Source of the DNA: JAVBMP01 sp031552195
GTDB taxonomy: Bacteria; Desulfobacterota; Desulfovibrionia; Desulfovibrionales; Desulfovibrionaceae
Direction of reading: 5' to 3'
Assembly: GCA_031552195.1 (NCBI GenBank)
Contig: JAVBMT010000032.1
Coordinates: 1 to 24,889, forward strand
DNA: 24,889 nt
Part shown: positions 1 through 6,946 of the stretch, one piece after another
How the letters are laid out: each line of letters opens with the position of its first letter
Position numbering within the stretch: position 1 is the first letter of the stretch
The notes under the pieces: model-generated
What the model saw: only the letters and a program-made list of their open reading frames with translations
Told to the model about the DNA's origin: nothing
Databases searched by the model: none
Translations under genes and position numbers: made by a program

Positions 1-1
1 G

Positions 2-466
2 AGCCTGATGCCCATCGCCCTCGGCGAAGTGAAAAAAGTGCGTGATTTCGCCATTGCGGGTTACCACAAGTATTCCTGGTCCATCATCACCGAAGACTGG
101 TCTTACATCCACTGGACCAAGAACGACCGTAGCGACAGCCACGCGGTGAACGCCGACCTGCTTTACGACATGTACGGCAAAGACACCATGGCCCACATGG
201 ACGGCATTCTGCCCAAGACCCACAAGTTCTCCTTGGGTGGTAAGACCAAGGAAGAAGCGGAATATGCCGCCGCCGCCACCACTGACGGTGAAGAACAGTG
301 GACCTGCACCCCGGCCGCTTCCTCCGAAGTGCCGCAGAAAGACGAACTCTACAACCGTAAAAATGACCGTTTCCAGCTCAATAACGTCATTGACTCCAAC
401 AAAGACGTTGCCAAGAAGCTGTGGGACGAACTGCGCGAATTCATGGGCTACCTCCGCACCTGCTAG
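2..466 (+). CDS. Sulfatase-family hydrolase, C-terminal part (5' end outside window)
   Basis: The reading frame is open from base 2 and ends at TAG 464-466, so only about the last 154 residues are present. The segment 'WSIITEDWSYIHWTKND' followed by 'ELYNRKNDRFQLNNVID' and a final helix (KKLWDELREFM) matches the usual end of sulfatase/alkaline-phosphatase-superfamily enzymes: a strand reporting the residue environment of the substrate pocket, then the 'ELYD...DP.E..N' strand. The catalytic Cys/Ser-x-Pro-x-Arg motif would lie upstream and cannot be checked, so substrate and even sulfatase versus phosphatase activity are open. Codon choice is strongly biased (CGT/CGC arginine, C-ending Asn, His, Asp, Thr), unlike most genes in this window, which suggests high expression. 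No gene follows it on the same strand before the terminator at 579-629. Confidence 0.62.
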   Translation, partial: SLMPIALGEVKKVRDFAIAGYHKYSWSIITEDWSYIHWTKNDRSDSHAVNADLLYDMYGKDTMAHMDGILPKTHKFSLGGKTKEEAEYAAAATTDGEEQWTCTPAASSEVPQKDELYNRKNDRFQLNNVIDSNKDVAKKLWDELREFMGYLRTC

Positions 467-578
467 TTTCTCGCGGAAATTGCGATTCGGCGCGGGCGGC
501 CTTTTCCTGGACGCGTTCCTTGATAAGGCCGGCCCGCCCGTCGAATGGCTTCAATTTGCGCTAAACGCTATGTGATTA

Positions 579-629
579 AAACCGCCGGTTTTCCCCGTCC
601 TGTAAAAAGGCGGAGAAAACCGGCGGTTT
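579..629. terminator. Bidirectional intrinsic terminator-like hairpin
   Basis: Perfect 14-base inverted repeat, arms 579-592 and 616-629 (AAACCGCCGGTTTT / AAAACCGGCGGTTT), with a 23-base loop. Each arm carries an A-tract on one side and a T-tract on the other, so the hairpin can end transcripts from both sides. It sits between two convergent genes, the sulfatase tail (+) and the small unknown gene (-), which is where a shared terminator is expected. Confidence 0.75.
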
Positions 630-653
630 GTCATGCCAAGCCTCTTGTTCAGC

Positions 654-1001
654 TTATTCTCCGTAAAGTTCTTTTTTCAGCCAGGCCTTTATTTCTTCCG
701 AAGGCATGGAAATGCCGCGCAGCCCGGCCAGTTCCTTTTGCAGCGCCGGCAGGATTTCGGCCGGAACTTCAAGAGTGACGAGATCTTCAGCCTGTTCTGA
801 ATTGCGGCGCACCAGGCGCACGACCGGTTTTTCTCCCCAGTTGTCCACCACAAAATAGTGGGCCACATCGTCCTTTGAACGCACGGGAGGATGTTCGGCG
901 TGCCAGTCGTTGTTGCCCCATTCCAGATAAAGCGTCACCGCCTGTTCAGGGCTGAGGTTCCAGTCTATGTTGAGATTATTGTAAGGAGTCAGTTTTGACA
1001 T
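654..1001 (-). CDS. Small conserved-looking protein of unknown function (115 aa)
   Basis: I do not recognise the family. The start is placed at the ATG at 1001 (MSKLTPYNN...) because AGGAG lies 7 bases upstream; an in-frame start at 1070 would add 23 unlikely residues and lacks such a site. The protein is acidic, soluble, and has no signal peptide or membrane segment. It has a Trp-rich N-terminal half ('IDWNLSPEQAVTLYLEWGNNDWHAE') that reads like a small alpha/beta fold, then two strands ('HYFVVDNWGEKPVVRLVRR'), and a helical C-terminus rich in Leu, Glu and Lys. It lies 79 bases downstream of purine nucleoside phosphorylase on the same strand and may be co-transcribed with it. Function unknown. 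Confidence 0.7.
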   Translation of the reverse strand: MSKLTPYNNLNIDWNLSPEQAVTLYLEWGNNDWHAEHPPVRSKDDVAHYFVVDNWGEKPVVRLVRRNSEQAEDLVTLEVPAEILPALQKELAGLRGISMPSEEIKAWLKKELYGE

Positions 1002-1080
1002 GTGCGCTCCTGAAATATTAATTGGGGGTTTTTGCGAATGAAGCGGCGCGAACCCGCCCGCCGGAATCAATTGGCAATAG

Positions 1081-1938
1081 TTACTGATAGTATTTTTTCT
1101 TCATAATATTTTTGTAGGATAAGGTAAAGGCCATTGTAAGGCGGAACAGGCTGTCAGACGCTTTTTCCGCCGTTTCCATGACCTCCTCCAGGGTATTCTC
1201 AGCGGGGCGGTCCGGCAAGTTCTGGTTGGTCAGGCAGGAAATTCCTATTACCCTCATTCCGAAATGCCGGGCCGCGATAACCTCCATGACGGTCGACATG
1301 CCCACGGCGTCGGCCCCGCTGTGGCGTAAAAACCTTGTTTCAGCCTTGGTTTCGAACTGCGGGCCGAGTATGCCCGCGTATACGCCTTTTTCAAGTGTTA
1401 CGCCAAGGGCCAACGCTTCCCGCGCGGCAATTTCCCCAAGGGTTTGGTCATAAACGGCGCTCATATCTATAAACCGCGTTCCAAGCGGCGGCTTGTCATC
1501 AACCCCGCAAAGCGGGCTTTGCCCGGTAAAGTTGATGTGGTCGTCAATCAGCATCAGGCTGCCGCTTTTAAACAAGGGGTTTATGGAACCGGCGGAGTTG
1601 GTTATGAAAAGGGCGGAGGCCCCTGAAAGGGCCATGGCCCTTACACCGAGGCAGACTTCTTCCGGGCTGTACCCCTCGTAAAGGTGGCAGCGCCCCTGCT
1701 GCATTATAACAGGCAGGCCCGCCAGAAATCCGCAAACAAAACGGCCTTCGTGCGACGGAACGGTGGAGGCGGGGTAATCAGGCAGGGCGGAGTAAGGTAT
1801 GTGAACAGGTTTTTCCACATGGGCGGCCAAAGCGCCGAGACCGGTGCCTAGAACAAGGGCCAACTCGGGAGCGAACCCCGCCGGAACGGCATTTTTAATA
1901 GCGTTGGCACAATTCTGGACTTTTTCCAAGTTTAGCAT
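1081..1938 (-). CDS. Purine nucleoside phosphorylase (trimeric PNP/MTAP family)
   Basis: Cytosolic enzyme of purine salvage: phosphorolysis of inosine/guanosine to free base and ribose-1-phosphate. The 285-residue length fits the trimeric family. Phosphate- and nucleoside-site elements are all visible: GTGLG (31-35), SHEGR with His63, QGRCHLYEGY with Arg83 and His85, TNSAG with Asn114, GPQFET with Glu196, and the VGMSTVMEV segment around Met214. Near residue 238 the base-site sequence reads LTNQN; Asn at this place points to 6-oxopurines rather than methylthioadenosine. The ATG at 1938 is preceded by GAAAGGG about 7 bases upstream. The C-terminus ends in a basic tail (IMKKKYYQ). It is divergent from accC, sharing a 142-base intergenic region with possible regulatory palindromes. 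Confidence 0.93.
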   Translation of the reverse strand: MLNLEKVQNCANAIKNAVPAGFAPELALVLGTGLGALAAHVEKPVHIPYSALPDYPASTVPSHEGRFVCGFLAGLPVIMQQGRCHLYEGYSPEEVCLGVRAMALSGASALFITNSAGSINPLFKSGSLMLIDDHINFTGQSPLCGVDDKPPLGTRFIDMSAVYDQTLGEIAAREALALGVTLEKGVYAGILGPQFETKAETRFLRHSGADAVGMSTVMEVIAARHFGMRVIGISCLTNQNLPDRPAENTLEEVMETAEKASDSLFRLTMAFTLSYKNIMKKKYYQ

Positions 1939-1971
1939 AAAATACCCTTTCAGGAAATTTGTAAAATCAGG

Positions 1972-2019
1972 ACGCGCCGGGGTTTCATCCGATGCTGGCG
2001 TCGGAGTTTTCGGGCGCGT
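1972..2019. promoter_or_regulatory. Nested stem-loop in the divergent pnp/accC intergenic region
   Basis: Outer arms ACGCGCC (1972-1978) and GGCGCGT (2013-2019) pair perfectly. An inner CCGA/TCGG stem (1989-1992, 2001-2004) sits inside. No T-tract follows, so a terminator is unlikely. It could be part of the leader of either gene or chance GC-rich pairing. Confidence 0.3.
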
Positions 2020-2044
2020 AAGGCGCTGCCCGGCTGTTTTAATT

Positions 2045-2057
2045 TGTTATCATAACA
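2045..2057. promoter_or_regulatory. 13-bp perfect palindrome upstream of accC, candidate operator
   Basis: TGTTAT-C-ATAACA is a perfect palindrome ending 23 bases before the accC start codon. It overlaps a TTGTTA hexamer (2044-2049) that is spaced 17 bases from TATAAA (2067-2072), a sigma70-like pair. If that promoter is used, the transcript would start almost at the ATG, so the real start point may differ. AAAGGG at 2070-2075 is the likely ribosome binding site. A repressor-type site controlling fatty-acid synthesis is plausible; no regulator is encoded nearby. Confidence 0.4.
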
Positions 2058-2080
2058 GAACATTAATATAAAGGGCTGAC

Positions 2081-3493
2081 ATGAGTGAACACAAGGTGCT
2101 GGTGGCGAACCGCGGCGAAATAGCCATACGCATAGCGCAGGCCTGCCGAAAACTTGGGGTTGATTTCGCCTGCGTTTACACGGCGGAAGACGCATTCTCC
2201 GGCCATGTGCGGCTGGCGCGCGAACTGGGCGGGGAAAAAAGCCTGTTCCGTATCGCCTCCTACCATGACGCGAATGAAATAATGGCCGCGGCCGATGCCG
2301 CCGAGGCCACAGCCATCCACCCCGGTTACGGTTTTTTCGCGGAAGATTACCGTTTTGCGCGCCGGGTTGTGCAACGCGACCGCAAAATGATTTTTATAGG
2401 CCCTTCCTGGCCGGTTATCCGCGAACTGGGCGATAAAATCAATACCAAGCGCCTTGCGCGCAGCCTGGGCGTGCCCACCGTGCCTGGTTCAGACCGGCCC
2501 ATTTATGATGAAATGGAAGCGGAGAAAATCGCGCGCGATCTTTTCGCCTATCAGCTCGAGCAGGGCATAGAACACCCCCTGGTTCTGGTCAAGGCCTCGG
2601 CCGGGGGTGGCGGAATGGGCATTGAAGAAGTTTACGATATCGACCTCTTCCGCTCGGTTTACCGCCGGGTGCGCAACTATGCGGCCCGTCAGTTCAAGGA
2701 CGAAGGCGTGCTGATCGAACAGCGCATCTGCGATTTCAACCACCTTGAAGTGCAAATTCTGGCTGACCGGGGCTGCAAAAGCGTGGTGCATTTCGGCACG
2801 CGCAACTGCTCCATTCAGAGCACCGGACTGCAAAAACGCGTGGAAATAGCCCCCGGCTTCGACCCTTCCTCGGTAAGTTACAGCTTCGACGCGGGCAAGG
2901 TGCTTGAAGACATCATCCGCCATTCCCTGGCCATGGCCAAGCAGGTGAAGTACGACAGCGTCGGCACATGGGAATGGATTGTGACCAGGGCGGGAAACCC
3001 CTACCTGATGGAAGTGAACACCCGCATTCAGGTGGAAAACGGGGTTTCCGCCGCAATAGCCCGCATCAGGGGCGAAAGCGGAGTTGACCTTATAGCGGAG
3101 CAGATCCGAACCGGCCTGGGCGAAGCTTTGGGCTACGGGCAGGGCGATATCAGCTTCGAAGGGGTGGGCATAGAATATCGCATTATAGCGGAAGATCCCG
3201 CCCGCCGTTTTACCCCCTGGGTGGGCCGCATCGACCGTTTCGCCTGGAAGGACGAAGACTGGCTGAAAATGCATACGCATATCCCCACAGACAAGCCTTA
3301 TGACATTCCTACCGAATTTGACCCCAACCTGGCCTTAGGCATAATATGGGGCAAAGACCTGGCCGAGGCCAGGTCGCGCGGAAGCAGCTTTCTCAAAGGG
3401 GTTGAGTTGACCGGCGCGAACGGCGCGGGCGAACCGCTGAAATCCAACCTGGATTTTCTGCAGGAAAAAACCAACCATATCCTGCTGTTCTAG
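2081..3493 (+). CDS. accC: Biotin carboxylase subunit of acetyl-CoA carboxylase (divergent)
   Basis: ATP-grasp enzyme that carboxylates the biotin of the carrier protein with ATP and bicarbonate, the first half-reaction of malonyl-CoA synthesis. The N-terminal domain (VLVANRGEIAIRI, 6-18), the pre-ATP-grasp 'HPGYGFFAE' (80-88), the glycine-rich ATP loop KASAGGGGMG (171-180), His221, Lys252, and the catalytic EVNTRIQVEN (311-320, with Glu311, Asn313, Arg315, Glu319) and Arg367 in RIIAEDP are all present. It is 470 aa; the E. coli enzyme is about 450. Differences from the usual enzyme are Met instead of Arg in GGGGRG, Asn320 instead of His in 'QVEHP', and an altered C-terminal lobe after residue 380. 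It is the first gene of a six-gene + strand run and is followed 69 bases later by the carboxyltransferase. A pyruvate or other acyl-CoA carboxylase subunit is possible but less likely, given the AccA-AccD partner. Confidence 0.88.
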   Translation: MSEHKVLVANRGEIAIRIAQACRKLGVDFACVYTAEDAFSGHVRLARELGGEKSLFRIASYHDANEIMAAADAAEATAIHPGYGFFAEDYRFARRVVQRDRKMIFIGPSWPVIRELGDKINTKRLARSLGVPTVPGSDRPIYDEMEAEKIARDLFAYQLEQGIEHPLVLVKASAGGGGMGIEEVYDIDLFRSVYRRVRNYAARQFKDEGVLIEQRICDFNHLEVQILADRGCKSVVHFGTRNCSIQSTGLQKRVEIAPGFDPSSVSYSFDAGKVLEDIIRHSLAMAKQVKYDSVGTWEWIVTRAGNPYLMEVNTRIQVENGVSAAIARIRGESGVDLIAEQIRTGLGEALGYGQGDISFEGVGIEYRIIAEDPARRFTPWVGRIDRFAWKDEDWLKMHTHIPTDKPYDIPTEFDPNLALGIIWGKDLAEARSRGSSFLKGVELTGANGAGEPLKSNLDFLQEKTNHILLF

Positions 3494-3562
3494 GCAGGGC
3501 GGTTTTGAGGGAAAGTCCGGATGCCGCAAGGCGAAAAATCTAAATAAGCCAACGGATACAAA

Positions 3563-5833
3563 ATGGAAAAAAAATTTCACGCTCTGGTGGAGCGCTTCAA
3601 TTATATACGGGATATTCTGGCCGGCAAGAATAATGAGAACGTGCGCCTTCTGGATTCCCGCCTCAGCGAGTTCCGCGAACGCGCCCCGGGCCTCAGCCCG
3701 GAACAGCGCAAGGCCGCATGGTCAACTCTTGAGGACCTTTTCAATTTTGTGGAAACCAAACTGGAAAGCGGCCTTGCCCCTATGGACAAGGTGCGCATTG
3801 TTCGCCACCCGCAGCGCATCTGCCTGCGCGACATTCTGGAAAACGTGTATGACAATTACACGGAAATAGGCAGCAAGGACGAACATTCCATAGACCCTTC
3901 CATCATGATAGCCCGCGCCTATATAAGCCGGCGGCAGGGCAAAAAGACCATAAACCAGTCCGTTATGGTCATAGGGCATGAAAAAGGGCACGGAGAGGAA
4001 ATACGCAACGGCGGTTCCGCTTCGCCCTGGGGCAACGCCAAGGCCTTGCAATATATGCAGGTTGCGGCCACCGAGAATATTCCCATTCACACCTATATAT
4101 TCACTCCCGGCTCCTTTCCCACGGAGAACAGCCCCGGAGCGGCCCAGCAGATCGCGAAAAACCTCTATGAAATGAGCGACCTTGGCGTGCCCGTTCTGGC
4201 GGTCATTTCCGAAGGCGGCTCAGGCGGGGCCGAAGCCATCGGCCTGGCCGACAAGCGCCTCATGCTTTCCCACGGCTATTATTCCGTAATTTCTCCGGAA
4301 GGCGCGGCCGCTATCGAAGGGCGCCTGCGCAAGGGCGAACGGGCCTCTCCGGAACTTATCGAACACTGCGCCACCCAGTTGCGCATGACAGCGCAAGACA
4401 ACCTGCGCATGGGCTATATAGACGGCATCATTCAAGAGCCGCCCTTGGGCGCGCGCAGCTACCACTATGATTTTTTCCGCAACCTGCGCCAGGAAATCTT
4501 GCGCGCCACGGATGAAATAGCCCTTTCCGTGCGCGGTTTCGCCCCTTTGCGCGGGCGTTCCCTGAAGCGCCACCGCAAACTGGCCCAGCAGGGCAAAGAT
4601 ATGGAAACAGTGCCGGTGCGCTGGGATATGTCGCCTTCCGCCGGGATGCGCCTGGTTATCAAGCGCCACCGCAAGTTTCGCCGCCTTTCCCGCCAGGCCG
4701 TGCAAGACAGGCGCAGCGGCGGGCGACGTTTCAACGACCTTTGCTACGAATTTCTCTGGGATCTTTATTCCTATTTCAAATACGACCTGTTCCGCAGGCC
4801 GCAGAAGAAAATCCGCTTCGCCCTCGAAGAGGTGCAGGCCGAGGCTTCCGTGCTCTGGACCAGGCTTACCGCGCCCTGGCGTTTCCTTGTCAACAAGCTG
4901 GCCGTCAAGAGCGCCCGCCTGAACGCGGAAACAGCCAACCGCCTGACCCAGCTTTCCGATTGGGAAGGCGACGACACCAAAGGGCAGAAGGGCGGGCTCT
5001 GGGCTTATGTCAGCCCGAAAGCGCAGGAAGACCGGGCCGTTACCTGCCCGAACAGCGAGGCGAGCGGCTGCCTGGACCTCTGGGCGCCAGACCTTTACGG
5101 CGAATTTGCCGGGGTTTGCCCGAACTGCGGGCACCACTTTCCCATGGAGCATGACTGGTATCTGTACAATGTCTTTGACCAGAACAGCATTTTTGAGTTC
5201 AACGAAGACCTGGAATCAGGCAACCCGCTTGATTTTGAAGGCTTTGACGTGAAGCTTGAACAGGCCAAGGCCAAAACCGGGCACAAAAGCGGTTGCATGA
5301 CCTTCGAAGCCCGCATTAATGACACCAAACTGGTGGTGGCCATGCTTATGGCTGACTTCCGGGGCGGAACCGTTGGCGCGGCCGAAGGCGAAAAATTCAT
5401 TCTGGCCGCCGAGCGCGCCCAAAGAAAACGTTTTCCCTTTCTTGCCTACGTGCATGGCACCGCCGGCATCCGCATCCAGGAGGGCACCAACGGCGTCATC
5501 CAGATGCCGCGCTGCACCATGGCCGTGCGCCGCTACATAGACGCGGGCGGTCTTTATATCGTCATGTACGACACCAACTCCTACGCCGGTCCTGTGGCCA
5601 GTTTTCTCGGCTGCTCGCCTTACCAGTTCGGCATACGCTCGTCCAACGTCGGTTTCGCCGGCCCGACCGTTATTCAGGAAACGACGGGCGAAGCGCCGGA
5701 ACCGCATTACCATAACGTCTACAAAGCCCTGGCCAGAGGTCACATTCAGGGCATATGGGACAGGCGCGAAGCCCGCTTCAACTTGCAGCGCGCCCTTATG
5801 ACCATGGGCGGCACAAACCTCTATTACCGCTGA
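3563..5833 (+). CDS. accAD: Acetyl-CoA carboxylase carboxyltransferase, fused alpha-beta subunit
   Basis: Transfers the carboxyl group from carboxybiotin to acetyl-CoA. At 756 aa it is a fusion of two proteins that are separate in E. coli. Residues about 85-320 are AccA-like ('ISEGGSGGAEAIGLADK' at 215-231 and 'YSVISPEGAAAI' at 240-251 form the crotonase-fold oxyanion region). A basic, Arg/Lys-rich linker covers about 330-470. Residues about 480-756 are AccD-like, with a zinc finger (Cys495, Cys503, Cys519, Cys522) and the 'FRGGTVGAAEGEKFILAAERA' core. The order alpha-then-beta is the reverse of propionyl-CoA-type beta-alpha arrangements. The first cysteine pair is spaced C-x7-C instead of the common C-x2-C. 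The ribosome binding site before the ATG at 3563 is weak. The stop codon runs into a short hairpin (5833-5845) ahead of the carrier-like gene. Confidence 0.93.
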   Translation: MEKKFHALVERFNYIRDILAGKNNENVRLLDSRLSEFRERAPGLSPEQRKAAWSTLEDLFNFVETKLESGLAPMDKVRIVRHPQRICLRDILENVYDNYTEIGSKDEHSIDPSIMIARAYISRRQGKKTINQSVMVIGHEKGHGEEIRNGGSASPWGNAKALQYMQVAATENIPIHTYIFTPGSFPTENSPGAAQQIAKNLYEMSDLGVPVLAVISEGGSGGAEAIGLADKRLMLSHGYYSVISPEGAAAIEGRLRKGERASPELIEHCATQLRMTAQDNLRMGYIDGIIQEPPLGARSYHYDFFRNLRQEILRATDEIALSVRGFAPLRGRSLKRHRKLAQQGKDMETVPVRWDMSPSAGMRLVIKRHRKFRRLSRQAVQDRRSGGRRFNDLCYEFLWDLYSYFKYDLFRRPQKKIRFALEEVQAEASVLWTRLTAPWRFLVNKLAVKSARLNAETANRLTQLSDWEGDDTKGQKGGLWAYVSPKAQEDRAVTCPNSEASGCLDLWAPDLYGEFAGVCPNCGHHFPMEHDWYLYNVFDQNSIFEFNEDLESGNPLDFEGFDVKLEQAKAKTGHKSGCMTFEARINDTKLVVAMLMADFRGGTVGAAEGEKFILAAERAQRKRFPFLAYVHGTAGIRIQEGTNGVIQMPRCTMAVRRYIDAGGLYIVMYDTNSYAGPVASFLGCSPYQFGIRSSNVGFAGPTVIQETTGEAPEPHYHNVYKALARGHIQGIWDRREARFNLQRALMTMGGTNLYYR

Positions 5834-5845
5834 AGCCGCCGGCTT
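5833..5845 (+). repeat. Short hairpin overlapping the accAD stop codon
   Basis: AAGCC-GCC-GGCTT is a perfect 5-3-5 inverted repeat whose first base is the last base of the TGA stop. No T-tract follows and the next gene starts 29 bases further on, so it is more likely to tune stability or translation between the two genes than to terminate. Chance is possible at this length. Confidence 0.35.
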
Positions 5846-5874
5846 TGCCATAATCAAACAACAAGGCAGCAGAC

Positions 5875-6522
5875 ATGCTTGATATAAGTTCGTTACTTGA
5901 AGAAATAAAAGCGTCTCCTTACGTTGAATTCAATGTTGTCGCGCCGCACTGCGGAGTTGTGACCTTTCCGGACATCAAAGACGGAACCGAGGTAAGCGGG
6001 CCTTCCGGGCAATGGAAGGAAAAAAACGGCACGGTGCTGGCGCGCCTTGAACGCGAACGCAACGTGCGCCCGCTTTACGCCGCGGAACGGGCCGAGCTGG
6101 TCCAGGTAAACCGCGACCTCGAAGGGCGTTTCGTGGAGGCCGGAACGGAGCTGATGCGCCTGCGCCATTTTCTTTCCCGCGAAGAGGTGCTTAACGTTAT
6201 TTTGCAGAAATCCTTAACGTTGTTTACCGCCCCGGAGCGCGCCCGCTATTATTTTATTCCGTCGGTTGACGCGAAGGTCAAAAATTCCGGGCCGCAAAGC
6301 GTTCAGGTTACCGACGGTATGGAGCTTTTCATCATGTCGCGCATGAAGCGCGAATTGCCCCTGCGCTACAGCGGCCCGGACGGAGTCATTTACGCCGTCT
6401 ATTTTTCGCACAACCGCAACGTTGACGCCGGAGAGCCGCTGATAGGCGTTTGCCCGCCAGATCAGGTGGCCCAGATAGAAGAGGTGGGAATGCGCGTTCA
6501 AACCGAGTGGCCGGAGCGTTGA
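5875..6522 (+). CDS. Biotin-carrier-like protein with two biotinyl/lipoyl-like barrels
   Basis: Position in the operon and the C-terminal fold suggest this is the carrier that shuttles carboxybiotin between the biotin carboxylase and carboxyltransferase. The second barrel (about 120-195) contains 'MSRMKRELPLRYSGPDGVI' followed by 'NRNVDAGEPLIGV'; this aligns with the canonical pattern '(A/S)MKM...P..G.V......V..G..L..I', placing Lys158 as the candidate biotinyl lysine, with Met157 kept and Arg159 in place of the second Met. An N-terminal half (about 18-100) repeats a similar pattern ('NRDLEGRFVEAGTELMRL') without a lysine motif, so it looks like a second, degenerate barrel. It is 215 aa, with no membrane segment and no Pro/Ala linker as in AccB. 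Start ATG 5875 has AAGG about 9 bases upstream. It could instead be an unbiotinylated structural subunit; no other carrier is in the window. Confidence 0.65.
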   Translation: MLDISSLLEEIKASPYVEFNVVAPHCGVVTFPDIKDGTEVSGPSGQWKEKNGTVLARLERERNVRPLYAAERAELVQVNRDLEGRFVEAGTELMRLRHFLSREEVLNVILQKSLTLFTAPERARYYFIPSVDAKVKNSGPQSVQVTDGMELFIMSRMKRELPLRYSGPDGVIYAVYFSHNRNVDAGEPLIGVCPPDQVAQIEEVGMRVQTEWPER

Positions 6523-6523
6523 T

Positions 6524-6946
6524 ATGGGCCGGGTGCTGAACATCAGGGTTTCCGCGTACACCTATAATGAGGACGATGTGGCCGGAACCTGGCCCGGCCT
6601 CTGTTTTCTGGTCTGGCCCTACTGGGCGGACCAGCGTGGCGTTGTGCGGAAGGGCGTTAACATTGAGCGGCCCGGCCTGATTGAAGACGCGCTTGGGGCG
6701 AGGCCGCACGGCGTTATGGAGTTGTGCGAGGCCCTGCGCGACGGCCTTAAATTTTCCGGCTGGGAAAAAGACCTGGCCACGGTTTTGGAAAAAGGCATAG
6801 CGGACGTTTCCGCCATTAAGGACAGGCTTGAAAAAGATCTGGCCGACTGGAACCCACAGGAGGCCCTGGCGCAAAGCAACGCGCTTGAAGAGGCGTTGGG
6901 CGGTGCGGAGCAGGCCTTGCAAAAATACTGGCGGGATAAGGCTTGA
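6524..6946 (+). CDS. Unknown protein coupled to the acetyl-CoA carboxylase genes (140 aa)
   Basis: I do not recognise the family. The ATG lies one base after the stop of the carrier-like gene, and the end overlaps the start of mnmA, so translation is probably coupled on both sides. The N-terminal half (1-55) is a compact strand-rich region ('VLNIRVSAYTYNEDDVAGTW' then 'GLCFLVWPYWADQ'). The C-terminal half is helical and highly charged, with heptad-like Leu/Ala spacing (about 60-138), suggestive of a helical bundle or coiled coil. There is no signal peptide or convincing membrane span and no cysteine motif. Its fixed position behind the carboxylase subunits makes a role in assembling or regulating that complex a reasonable guess, but nothing in the sequence proves it. 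Confidence 0.72.
   Translation: MGRVLNIRVSAYTYNEDDVAGTWPGLCFLVWPYWADQRGVVRKGVNIERPGLIEDALGARPHGVMELCEALRDGLKFSGWEKDLATVLEKGIADVSAIKDRLEKDLADWNPQEALAQSNALEEALGGAEQALQKYWRDKA

Noticed and set aside
4220..5152. 310-codon frame on the - strand opposite accAD
   Set aside because: It is a shadow of the accAD coding sequence; its composition follows the codon pattern of the + strand gene and it matches no family.
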